A stretch of DNA of 7,593 nt from Candidatus Omnitrophota bacterium (GCA_026387135.1 JAPLMH010000086.1:1-7593); one strand, 5' to 3'. Positions 1-7,263 are shown, counted from the first letter of the stretch. The notes: generated from the letters alone by a model not told the origin. Program-made: numbers and translations.

Positions 1-2649
1 CGAAGCCTTCATATCCTCGGTTTCGCCTGTAAGCTTCACCATATAATTTTTCGGTATGTTCAAGCCTTTTATCATCGCGTCTACGTCACTGTAGACATTC
101 TTCGTCGGCCTGTTGTAGATATTCGCGTATACCGATACCACTCTCTCCTGGTTCGTCCTTCTTATTTCGCTGGGCCCCTTGCCTATACCGAATGTCGCTA
201 CGCTCTCCAAAGGTACGCTCATGCCCATAGGCGACTGTATCTGAACTCGTGCCAGTTTATTAAAATTATTCCTGTCCTTTTCTCTTAATCTGACGCGGAT
301 ATCGTACTCCTGGCCCTTCTCTTTGAATTTGCTCGAGACGGACCCCTTCAGCGCTATGATCGCGGTTTGAGCGATATCCGAAACGGAGAGCCCGTACATC
401 GACGCCTTATCCTTATCTATGTATATCTTGGTTTCTGGCGAAGGCTCCGCGAGGTTATTCTTCATGCCATACACACCTTCGATCTTGCCGAGGCCGGCCT
501 GAGTGTCATTGGTCAGGCGTTCCAGCTCTTTCAGGTCATTACCTTTGATCTCTATCGTCACTGGCGCTTGTACTCCAAGCCCTGCGGTCAATACGTTCTC
601 CTGCAATATATATTCTATTCTAGCGCCGCCGAGGCTCATCGCGGAAAGTCTCTCTTTTATTATCTGCACTACATCCGGGCTGCCGAGCTTTCTCTTGGTC
701 TTAAGATTTACTATTATCTCGGCCTGGTTCGAGCTTAGGCGCTCCAGAACGTGCTTGGTGGAAGACTCTTGAGTTGACCCGACGGTAACGTTCATGCTGT
801 ACACTTCCGGTATAGAAGATATGAGCTTCTCCACTTTTTCCGATAGATTATTCGTTACTGTCAGCCTCGTGCCAGCCGGCATATCTATCTTCACCACGAA
901 CTGCCCCTGGTCGACTTTTGGCATAAGCTCTTTATCCATAAAAGCGAATAGCCCAAGTGACAGAACAAATATGACAAGGGTTATGATGAGATATCTTCCT
1001 TTTCTATCCACAAATTTTACCAGCATGCCTTCATATAATTTCCTAAGCTTTGAGGCTGCCGCTGCTTTGTCTATATTAGACAGGTCGTCTTCGTTCTCCA
1101 TAACAACGTTTTTTCCGGCGCTGATACCGCGCGAGGCCAATAGCGGCACTATGGTGAGAGAAGCGACCAATGACGCGAGAAGTGAGAACGTAACGGTAAG
1201 CGCAAAGTCCTTCGAGACCTGACCTATGATACCTATAACAAATATGAGCGGCAAAAATACGACTACAGTGGTAAGTATGGACCCCGTAACCGATAGAAAC
1301 ACTTCATTGGCGCCTACTATCGCGGCCTCTTTCTTGTCTTTACCAAGCTGTATATGCCTGAATACGTTCTCCACGACCACGATGGCGCAGTCAACGAGCG
1401 AGCCTACGCCGAATGCCAATCCGCCTAGAGACATCATGTTGATGGAGATATTTGAGAAGTACATCAGGGCGAAAGTCGCCATTACCGAGATCGGTATTGT
1501 GAGAGTGACTATTATGGCGCTCCAGAAATTCCTTAAGAAATAGAAGAGCACCAGGAATACGAGTATGCCGCCCTGCCAAGCGGCATCCCACACTCCTGTT
1601 ATTGAACTCTTTATGAATGTGGATTGATCATATACTACAGCAACACCTATATCTTTTGGAAGATCGGCCTTCAATTCAGAGATCTTCTTCTTTACCCTGT
1701 TTATTATTCTGACGGTATTGCCAAGCGCCTGTTTTTGTATCGATATGGAGATATTCTCGTTGCCATTATATCGCGAATAGCTCGTCCTCTCTCTTAAGTC
1801 ATCTGTTATAGTGGCCACATCTTTAAGATATATGAGGCGCTTATCCTTGCTGATCTGACCGCCCTTTTCGTTCTGATATCCGTACATCTCCTCGTCGGAT
1901 AACCCTGAGCCGACGGATACGTTCTCTATATCACGGACCTTCTCAAACTCTCCCAAAGTCCTTATCAGATATTCGTAAAAGCTCTCCTTTATAGTCCCTG
2001 CGGGGTAATTTAGGTTAGCGCTGGAGACGGCTTTTGAGACGTCCAATAGCGGGATACGTCTCGCCTGCAGTTTATCCTGATCTACATCGATCCTTATTTC
2101 GCGCTCAAGGCCTCCGGATATAGTGGCCGACGCCACACCCTCCACCTTTTCCAGTTCATCCTTTATCATCCTGCGCGTGAGATCTCTCAAAGAAAGCGGC
2201 GAGCGCTCACCGGAGCTCGTTATGCTCAGTATAAGTATCGGCCTATCAAACGGGTTGTACGGCAGGACTATCGGCTCTTCCGCATCCCTGGGCAGCCTCT
2301 CCTTGATGAGATCTATCTTCTCTCTCATCCCCAGCGCCGCGAAATTTATATTCTGGTTCCATCCGAATTCGGCTATTACTAGAGAGAGACCTTCCTTGGA
2401 GATGGAGTTGATCCTCTTCACGCCGGCGACCGTTCCCACGGCTTCTTCTATAGGCTTCGTTATCAGGGTCTCTATCTCTTCGGGCGCGGCGTTAGCGTAA
2501 GGAGTTACCACCGTAAGCTGCGGATACGTTATCTGGGGAAAAAGCTCCTGCGGAAGGAGCATTAAAGAGACTGCTCCAAATACCATGATCCCCGTCACCA
2601 TCATTATGATAGTAACGGGACGATCTACGGAAAACTTGGGTAAATTCAT
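1..2649 (-). CDS. RND-family efflux pump, inner-membrane subunit (AcrB/HAE1-like), 3' end cut by window
   Basis: Inner-membrane proton-driven pump that would pass substrate to the adaptor and TolC-like channel encoded just upstream. The frame is open for all 883 codons from the ATG at 2649 to the window edge. It begins MNLPKFSVDRPVTIIMMVTG, the classic RND N-terminus leading into TM1 (about 11-30). The first periplasmic porter domain follows (about 31-355), then TM2-TM6 (about 360-505) and TM7 (about 552-570), then the second porter domain. TM4 carries LVDCAIVVVENV, with Asp420 at the conserved proton-relay position; Cys421 stands where AcrB-type pumps have a second Asp. Family members run about 1,020-1,080 residues, so roughly 150-190 residues (TM8-TM12, including the TM10 relay Lys) lie outside the window. 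The start is 4 nt after the adaptor stop, and the best purine-rich SD-like stretch lies further upstream than usual, which suggests translational coupling. Substrate unknown; HAE1-like is safer than heavy-metal (CusA-like). Confidence 0.96.
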   Translation of the reverse strand, partial: MNLPKFSVDRPVTIIMMVTGIMVFGAVSLMLLPQELFPQITYPQLTVVTPYANAAPEEIETLITKPIEEAVGTVAGVKRINSISKEGLSLVIAEFGWNQNINFAALGMREKIDLIKERLPRDAEEPIVLPYNPFDRPILILSITSSGERSPLSLRDLTRRMIKDELEKVEGVASATISGGLEREIRIDVDQDKLQARRIPLLDVSKAVSSANLNYPAGTIKESFYEYLIRTLGEFEKVRDIENVSVGSGLSDEEMYGYQNEKGGQISKDKRLIYLKDVATITDDLRERTSYSRYNGNENISISIQKQALGNTVRIINRVKKKISELKADLPKDIGVAVVYDQSTFIKSSITGVWDAAWQGGILVFLVLFYFLRNFWSAIIVTLTIPISVMATFALMYFSNISINMMSLGGLAFGVGSLVDCAIVVVENVFRHIQLGKDKKEAAIVGANEVFLSVTGSILTTVVVFLPLIFVIGIIGQVSKDFALTVTFSLLASLVASLTIVPLLASRGISAGKNVVMENEDDLSNIDKAAAASKLRKLYEGMLVKFVDRKGRYLIITLVIFVLSLGLFAFMDKELMPKVDQGQFVVKIDMPAGTRLTVTNNLSEKVEKLISSIPEVYSMNVTVGSTQESSTKHVLERLSSNQAEIIVNLKTKRKLGSPDVVQIIKERLSAMSLGGARIEYILQENVLTAGLGVQAPVTIEIKGNDLKELERLTNDTQAGLGKIEGVYGMKNNLAEPSPETKIYIDKDKASMYGLSVSDIAQTAIIALKGSVSSKFKEKGQEYDIRVRLREKDRNNFNKLARVQIQSPMGMSVPLESVATFGIGKGPSEIRRTNQERVVSVYANIYNRPTKNVYSDVDAMIKGLNIPKNYMVKLTGETEDMKAS

Positions 2650-2653
2650 TTAA

Positions 2654-3967
2654 CTACAATATTCCTTCTTGGACTTCGGCTATCTCGACCTTGGCCTTGT
2701 CCTTAAACTCTTCCTGCACCTCTACCACCACAAGTTCGTCCTCCTGGACGCCCTTATCCACCTCAACGAGGTCTTCGGACATATAGCCGGGAACGATCTT
2801 TCTCACCTCTATAGTGCCATACTCAGCGGCCTTCTCTTTCGGGCCGGCCGCGGCGGACGCTTCGGGCTTCGCCCCTTCCTTCTTCTTGCCGCCGAATATC
2901 CCGAACAATCCCTTATCTTTGGCTTTAGATTTATCCTTTGTAAGAACAGCTTCAGCTATTCTTTTCGGCTCTTCCTTGTGTATTACGTATGCCAGATATT
3001 CGTTCTCTTTCTTCTTAAGCGACGATGCGGGGATCACGAGCGCATCCTTCTTTTCGTATGTGGATATAAGGGCCCGCACGAACATGCCGGGCTTCAGAAT
3101 GCCTTCCTTGTTATCGAGCTCCACCTTTATCGTCTGGGTCCTGGACCTGCCCTCTATAACGGGCGATATCCTGTCGATGGCCCCGGCGAATGATTTGCCG
3201 GGATACGCGTCGACAAACACCTCGACCCTCTGGCCCAGCGCTATCTTCGGCACATCTTTTTCAATAATGTTAAACTCGGCGTAGACCTTGTCGGCATTGA
3301 TAAAGAGCCCGACCTTATCGCCGGTTTCGCTAGGGTTAAAATAGCTGCCGATATCCCTGGTCTTTGGCCCCATAAGCCCGTTAGAGACCGCGTAAATATT
3401 CGTCTTGTCGAGATCGCTCTTCGCGGACTCATATTCCAGCTTGGACTGCTCCATCTTTATGGAGCTTATGGCGCCCAGCTCAAAGAGTTTCTTATTTTTG
3501 CTCAATTCCACTTCGGCATATTTTAACTTAAGCAGCGCGTCTCTTTGATTGAGGCTGGCGATTATGTCGCCCTCCTGGATCTTCTCCCCTTCTTCAAAGT
3601 TTATGCTCTCTACCACTCCGGGAACCTGGAACTTAAGCTCTACCTCTTTGAATCCTTTTATATTGCCGAGCGCTGGAAGCGTATCCTTAAAGTCCATTCT
3701 CTTTATCTTGTACGCCTTTACCGCCGTAGCGTCCTCCTCAAAGGTTATCGGTTTGGATTTGGACGCGATGTCGGACTTCTTCTTGAAGAGGACCTTCTGG
3801 ATATTGCCAGTCGTCCTCGCGACGACGACAAGCACTATCAGCGCTATAATGATAATGAAGAATATCTTTTTGTTGAATTTGAAATTTTTCAGGTCTATCT
3901 TCTTCATGTCGATCTTTTTCAAGCCGCTAAGCTTTTCCTTGATGCTACTCATGTCTATCGGTTTCAT
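2654..3967 (-). CDS. RND efflux periplasmic adaptor (membrane-fusion protein, HlyD/AcrA-like)
   Basis: Periplasmic adaptor joining the RND pump to the outer-membrane channel; 437 residues. A Lys-rich cytoplasmic N-terminus (1-34, with repeated KKIDxK-like units) precedes one membrane anchor (about 35-50, mostly Ile/Val/Leu). There is no lipobox Cys, so it is anchored by a helix and not by lipid. Next come the first half of the biotinyl/lipoyl-like domain (about 105-140, VPGVVESINFEEGEKIQEGD), a short alpha-hairpin (about 140-190), the second lipoyl half (about 188-210), a beta-barrel domain (about 220-305, with the family-typical LKPGMFVRALIS) and the membrane-proximal domain (308 onward). 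A Lys/Ala/Gly-rich stretch (about 343-382) interrupts that last domain and looks like a flexible insert. The ATG has a good SD (AAGGAG, 8 nt away) and follows the channel gene by 19 nt. Family assignment is firm; substrate is unknown. Confidence 0.95.
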   Translation of the reverse strand: MKPIDMSSIKEKLSGLKKIDMKKIDLKNFKFNKKIFFIIIIALIVLVVVARTTGNIQKVLFKKKSDIASKSKPITFEEDATAVKAYKIKRMDFKDTLPALGNIKGFKEVELKFQVPGVVESINFEEGEKIQEGDIIASLNQRDALLKLKYAEVELSKNKKLFELGAISSIKMEQSKLEYESAKSDLDKTNIYAVSNGLMGPKTRDIGSYFNPSETGDKVGLFINADKVYAEFNIIEKDVPKIALGQRVEVFVDAYPGKSFAGAIDRISPVIEGRSRTQTIKVELDNKEGILKPGMFVRALISTYEKKDALVIPASSLKKKENEYLAYVIHKEEPKRIAEAVLTKDKSKAKDKGLFGIFGGKKKEGAKPEASAAAGPKEKAAEYGTIEVRKIVPGYMSEDLVEVDKGVQEDELVVVEVQEEFKDKAKVEIAEVQEGIL

Positions 3968-3975
3968 AATTTTGG

Positions 3976-3981
3976 CTCCTT
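3976..3981 (-). promoter_or_regulatory. Ribosome binding site of the adaptor gene
   Basis: The minus-strand sequence AAGGAG lies 8 nt before the ATG at 3967, in the short gap after the channel gene. It is a textbook Shine-Dalgarno match and fixes the adaptor start. It contrasts with the weak sites in front of the channel and pump genes, which appear to depend on coupling. Confidence 0.8.
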
Positions 3982-3986
3982 ACTTA

Positions 3987-5561
3987 TTATTTTGGGTTCT
4001 TACCGTTTTCCGGTTCCGGGTCGTTAAAATATTCTGGGATCCCAACAGCCTTGCTTATGCTTGCTATGGCTATATGGCAGTCGCTTATGGCCTGCACCTG
4101 ACCGAACTTTTCCTGCGCAAGCTTTATCATGCTCTCTATGACGTTCGAATCCTGCGCTTCATCCATCTGGCGCCTGAATTTGGTAAGCTCAAGGTCGCCC
4201 TCCTGGTACTTCACCTTATTGATGGCGGTCTCCAGCTGCAGCAGGGCCTTTTCGTAATTAAAGCAGGCCTCCTTGACCTCGAGCGTTACATCCTGCTTTG
4301 TCTTTATCAACTCCTGGCGCGCCCTGTCCATATCCACGTCCGCCGAGGCTTTATCGGAGAACTGCGCGAGGTTATCCAAAAAGTTGAATTTGTATGAGCT
4401 CGTTATCGTTGAAGTTCCGCGGTAAGCGCTCACAACCGGAGCCCACTGTTCTTTCGTGTAGGAGTACTCTCCCGTAGATCCCCAGAGCGGGATGCTGCAC
4501 TTTACACCGGCGTACCATTGTTGTTCCATCTTCTGGTCGGCATCGACAGTGCCGTTTGCCGGATCCACCCCGGCATCTTTCGATATATACTCTTCCTTGG
4601 CCATACCGAAGGAACCTATAAAATCTACCTTTGGCCAACTCTTCGACCTCGCCACCTTCTTCTCGTAAATATAGTACTGGATCATCATGGAGTTGATCTG
4701 CATCTCGGGCCTGTGGACGAGCGCGTCGTGTAAAATATTTTCATAATCTACGCTGACTTTTTTAAATTCATCCGGAGTCGTTATGTCTATCTTCTCGTTC
4801 GAATCTATATTCATCGCCTGCTTCAATATTAGCTCCGCCACCTCAACGTCGCCTTTAGCCGAAGCCTGCTGGAATCTTATCTGGTTCATCTGTGAGTTCA
4901 CGTTCAATAATTCCAGGTTTGCGGTCACGCCCGCCTCAAACTCCTTTATCACCATATCGCTTATCCTTGAAACTTCGCGCGAAAGCTCCATCTGCATCTT
5001 AAAGTTCTCTTTCGCCTTCGCAAAAGTGTAATATCCTTTTTTAACCTGCAGTATGAGTTCGTTCTTGATCCTGGCATACTCTTTGTTCACTATCTTAAGG
5101 TTCATCTGCGCCTGCATCATGGTGTACAGGAATTCGCCGCCATGCATGAGAGTCTGCTGAAGATCTACCGATGTGCTCTTTCCATAGAAACGCCGGCCGC
5201 CTATCTGGCCGGTATGCTCTTCCATCCTTATGCCGACCTTTGGGAGCAGGTTACGCCGCGCCTCAAACAACCTCCACTGAGCCAACTTCACGCTCTTCTT
5301 AACCGTCTTTAGAGGCAAGTGGTTCTTAATGGCTATATCTATGCACTCGTCTAGCGTCAATACCTGCGCCCCCTCGCTTATCGGGGATCCAAGTTCGCCC
5401 TGCGTGCCGGCGGGCAATCTATCCTGGCCGATCACAGAGACGCTTGACCTTTCAACCTCAGAGGGGGAGTCTGCCATATCTTCCGAGAAGGATGGCGACG
5501 CCTGTGTCCCCAAGGCTAAAATAACGGCCCAGATTATAAGTGTAAGCTTACTTGGCCTCAT
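3987..5561 (-). CDS. TolC-like outer-membrane efflux channel (OEP family)
   Basis: Outer-membrane and periplasmic tunnel protein that completes the tripartite exporter; 524 residues from the chosen ATG. An N-terminal signal peptide is visible (MRPSKLTLIIWAVILALG, cleavage probably near residue 21-26), with no lipobox Cys after it. A Ser/Gly-rich linker (about 25-65) leads to two OEP repeats: the first about 68-255, opening LTLDECIDIAIKNH, and the second about 275-505. Each has long Gln/Glu/Lys-rich helices, and the beta-strand segments show alternating patterns near 105-140 and 311-400. The end of repeat 2 (SISKAVGIPEYF) is typical of the family. An in-frame TTG at 5591 would add ten basic residues before the signal peptide and was rejected. 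The ATG at 5561 overlaps the end of the zinc-ribbon gene by 14 nt, with GGGGAGAG about 11 nt upstream, so translation is probably coupled. The segment around 370-400 between strands looks longer than in TolC itself. Confidence 0.93.
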   Translation of the reverse strand: MRPSKLTLIIWAVILALGTQASPSFSEDMADSPSEVERSSVSVIGQDRLPAGTQGELGSPISEGAQVLTLDECIDIAIKNHLPLKTVKKSVKLAQWRLFEARRNLLPKVGIRMEEHTGQIGGRRFYGKSTSVDLQQTLMHGGEFLYTMMQAQMNLKIVNKEYARIKNELILQVKKGYYTFAKAKENFKMQMELSREVSRISDMVIKEFEAGVTANLELLNVNSQMNQIRFQQASAKGDVEVAELILKQAMNIDSNEKIDITTPDEFKKVSVDYENILHDALVHRPEMQINSMMIQYYIYEKKVARSKSWPKVDFIGSFGMAKEEYISKDAGVDPANGTVDADQKMEQQWYAGVKCSIPLWGSTGEYSYTKEQWAPVVSAYRGTSTITSSYKFNFLDNLAQFSDKASADVDMDRARQELIKTKQDVTLEVKEACFNYEKALLQLETAINKVKYQEGDLELTKFRRQMDEAQDSNVIESMIKLAQEKFGQVQAISDCHIAIASISKAVGIPEYFNDPEPENGKNPK

Positions 5562-5913
5562 TATTCTTCGAACTCTCCCCGTCGCCCGCAAGGCCTCTGT
5601 TCTTTCTGTACTCTCTCATGTAGTTCTTCATATACGTCCTGTGCCTGTCACGATGCTCTTCCCTATAGAGCTTCAGATACTCCTGGTGTTTCTTGCGCCA
5701 CTCCAGGGATCTCTGCCTGCAGGTCTCGCGCCATGACGAATCCTGGCTCTCTTTATACTTAAAGTAGTTGGGATTCCTCGTCCGCCATTTCTTCATATTC
5801 TCCAGCTGGCGCTGGTACTGACATTCCAGCGAAGAACATACTGTCTGGTTCGGACGGTACTTATTTGCAAGAAACGATTTCCCGCAAACCTTACAGAACC
5901 TTTCCTCATCCAT
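5548..5913 (-). CDS. Small zinc-ribbon protein with Arg/Tyr/Trp-rich tail, function unknown
   Basis: 121-residue protein, not assignable to a characterised family. The N-terminus has a four-cysteine site, FCKVCGKSF (Cys7, Cys10) and VCSSLEC (Cys26, Cys31), consistent with a treble-clef or zinc-ribbon fold binding one Zn. From residue 33 it is strongly basic, with spaced aromatic-Arg pairs (W43-R44, W61-R62, W72-R73, Y83-R84, Y102-R103) and an NPNYFK segment at 47-52. The tail is probably helical and may bind nucleic acid. Similar short CxxC...CxxxxC proteins with an NPxYF segment occur in deltaproteobacteria and candidate phyla, sometimes near mobile elements; this is recalled and was not searched. 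The Cys pattern and basic tail also resemble the DNA-recognition part of some HNH-type proteins, but no HNH residues are seen. It lies 17 nt after the regulator gene, has GGGGTG close before its ATG, and overlaps the channel gene by 14 nt, so it is an operon member. Confidence 0.8.
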   Translation of the reverse strand: MDEERFCKVCGKSFLANKYRPNQTVCSSLECQYQRQLENMKKWRTRNPNYFKYKESQDSSWRETCRQRSLEWRKKHQEYLKLYREEHRDRHRTYMKNYMREYRKNRGLAGDGESSKNNEAK

Positions 5914-5930
5914 ATTTCACCCCGCCTTTT

Positions 5931-7109
5931 TTATGCTTTTAGAAATATCTCTCTCGCCGCCAATGAAGCCGCGCCAAGTGAGACCGCGTCTTCGCCGAGA
6001 GCGCTCGTTATTATTTTGACTATGCCTGCCTGCTCCGAAAAAGCAAGCTTCTTGACGGTCTTGCGGACAGGGTCCAGGATAAGCTCCCCGGCCTTCTCCA
6101 CGCCGCCGCCGACGACTACAACTTCGGGATTAAAGAGGTTCACCAGATAAGCTATCCGCACCCCCAGATTCATTCCGGCGTTCCGCACTATGTCGGTCGC
6201 GATCTCGTCGTCCTGCTTTGCCGCCTCGATCACCACCTCGGTGTTGATATTCTTCGGATCGCCTTTGGCGCAGGCCACTATCTTTGTGCCGACGCCTTTC
6301 TCTATTTCATGTTTCGCCATGCTGGTTATCCCCAGGTCCATGCCCCATGGCTTCAGGTACTGTGAAGATTTGAAGAAGAGAAGTTCCTCCTCTTTGGATA
6401 TATGCTCATGCGAGATCTGTATCTCACCAGCGTTGCCTCCGGCGCCAAAGTACGCGTCGCCCTTTATTATTATTCCGCATCCGATATCGGAATACATGTA
6501 GAGAAGGTCTTCCACGTCGGCCTTCGGATTTAGATGTTTCTCGCCGAACGCCGCGCAAGTGGCGTCACTACCCATGAACACGTCTATGCCGAACTTTGCT
6601 CTTACGGCGTCTATTGTAGGATAAAAACGATTGTTGGCGCAGGCGGCCCCTATGCCGATAACCTTTATCTTCTCTTTTTCAACCCCCGATTTTTCCAAGA
6701 GCTCCCCGATCGACCCGATCGCCTTCAGGGTAATGTCCCCGGTATTGCCGGCGGGTGTGGGTATCTTGATCTTTGATACGATGTTGATGGAGAAGTCCGT
6801 GACCGTCGCGATAATATTTGAAATGCCTATGTCGAGGCCGACCACATAGAGGCCTTTCGCGTTCAATTCAACAAGCTCGGGACGCCTCCCGCCGGTAGAG
6901 ACATCGCATCCGGTCTCCACAAGGATCCCTTTGGCAATATAATCTTTTACATAGTTGGAGATCGACACGATGTTGATATCAGTGGTGTGAGATATATCTG
7001 TCCTTGATATCGGACCCTTTTTCCTTATCAGCTCAAGTATTGCTAAATTTTTTCTCTCCTTATCTGAAAAGGAGCGATGATGGAACAGTCCTTCCTGCTT
7101 TATATCCAT
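5931..7109 (-). CDS. ROK-family transcriptional regulator (NagC/XylR/Mlc type) with degenerate kinase motifs
   Basis: 392 residues, the usual length of a ROK repressor. An N-terminal winged helix-turn-helix (about 17-80) shows the family pattern: KKGPISRTDISHTTDIN for the HTH, then the wing with TGGRRPELVELN (72-83). The ROK ATPase-like domain follows: phosphate-1 motif GLDIGIS (91-97), Asp182 in the position of the catalytic Asp (SDATCAAFGE), Gly-rich DIGCGIIIKGDAYFGAGG (208-225), and NPEVVVVGGGV (327-337) with GEDAVSLGAASLA (372-384) near the end. Two usual features are missing. EIGH reads EIQI at 229-232, and the CxCGxxGC zinc cluster expected near 240-265 is absent. Kinase activity is therefore doubtful and a sensor role is more likely. 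It is first in the operon, so it probably controls itself and the exporter. The ATG at 7109 has SD GGAAGG 8 nt upstream. The ligand is unknown; a sugar or sugar-like compound is the family norm. Confidence 0.93.
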   Translation of the reverse strand: MDIKQEGLFHHRSFSDKERKNLAILELIRKKGPISRTDISHTTDINIVSISNYVKDYIAKGILVETGCDVSTGGRRPELVELNAKGLYVVGLDIGISNIIATVTDFSINIVSKIKIPTPAGNTGDITLKAIGSIGELLEKSGVEKEKIKVIGIGAACANNRFYPTIDAVRAKFGIDVFMGSDATCAAFGEKHLNPKADVEDLLYMYSDIGCGIIIKGDAYFGAGGNAGEIQISHEHISKEEELLFFKSSQYLKPWGMDLGITSMAKHEIEKGVGTKIVACAKGDPKNINTEVVIEAAKQDDEIATDIVRNAGMNLGVRIAYLVNLFNPEVVVVGGGVEKAGELILDPVRKTVKKLAFSEQAGIVKIITSALGEDAVSLGAASLAAREIFLKA

Positions 7110-7117
7110 TTTCTTAA

Positions 7118-7123
7118 CCTTCC
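7118..7123 (-). promoter_or_regulatory. Ribosome binding site of the ROK regulator
   Basis: Minus-strand GGAAGG, 8 nt before the ATG at 7109. It supports that start over later in-frame codons. It lies just downstream of the palindrome at 7134-7148. Confidence 0.7.
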
Positions 7124-7133
7124 ATGACTTTGT

Positions 7134-7148
7134 AGTTAGAAACTAACT
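7134..7148. promoter_or_regulatory. Perfect 15-bp palindrome, probable operator for the ROK regulator
   Basis: AGTTAG-AAA-CTAACT is a perfect 6-bp inverted repeat with a 3-bp centre. It begins about 10 bp downstream of the -10 box, so it covers the expected transcription start and first transcribed bases. A repressor bound here would block initiation or escape. Known ROK operators (for example those of XylR, with TTAGTTT half-sites) are AT-rich inverted repeats of related look; here the minus strand reads GTTAGTTTCTAAC. That it is bound by the adjacent ROK protein is inferred from position and symmetry. As RNA it would form only a weak hairpin. Confidence 0.6.
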
Positions 7149-7157
7149 TTTGAAGTA

Positions 7158-7186
7158 AGTATACCTGATGCAGAACAAAAAGTCAA
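7158..7186 (-). promoter_or_regulatory. Sigma70-type promoter for the ROK-efflux operon
   Basis: On the minus strand, TTGACT (7186-7181) and TATACT (7163-7158) are separated by exactly 17 bp. Each differs from the consensus hexamer at one position. Transcription should start near 7151 and read through the regulator, zinc-ribbon and exporter genes. No other promoter of this quality was seen in the short gaps of the operon. Such a strong core promoter fits one that is held down by a repressor. Confidence 0.75.
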
Positions 7187-7217
7187 CTGTAGATAGGTAG
7201 ATTTTAGTGATGTTAAC

Positions 7218-7263
7218 AAAAAAAGTGCCTGGCCCTTTTTAATATAGGGTCAGGCGCTTTTTT
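7218..7263. terminator. Hairpin flanked by A and T runs: tRNA terminator, possibly bidirectional or a dispersed repeat
   Basis: An A7 run, the arm GTGCCTGGCCC (7225-7235), an AT-only loop (7236-7246), the arm GGGTCAGGCGC (7247-7257) and a T6 run. For minus-strand transcription it sits 5 nt past the tRNA 3' end and would terminate it. The two arms pair without a mismatch only as plus-strand RNA, where positions 7226/7256 and 7232/7250 form G-U wobbles. As minus-strand RNA these become A-C mismatches. The structure is therefore stronger in the direction that has no gene. The GTGCCTG/CAGGCGC core resembles repeats scattered in many genomes as REP-like elements. Confidence 0.7.

Noticed and set aside
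1391..1591. 66-codon minus-strand open frame inside the pump gene
   Set aside because: It is an out-of-frame shadow of the pump's TM2-TM4 region, with no features of its own.
3549..4397. 282-codon plus-strand open frame and other long plus-strand frames over the adaptor and channel genes
   Set aside because: They are antisense to clearly recognisable efflux genes, span the gene boundary at 3967-3987, and show no recognisable domain.
5562..5591. Longer channel protein starting at a TTG at 5591
   Set aside because: It would put ten basic residues ahead of a standard signal peptide and increase the overlap with the zinc-ribbon gene to 44 nt; the ATG at 5561 gives a normal signal peptide.
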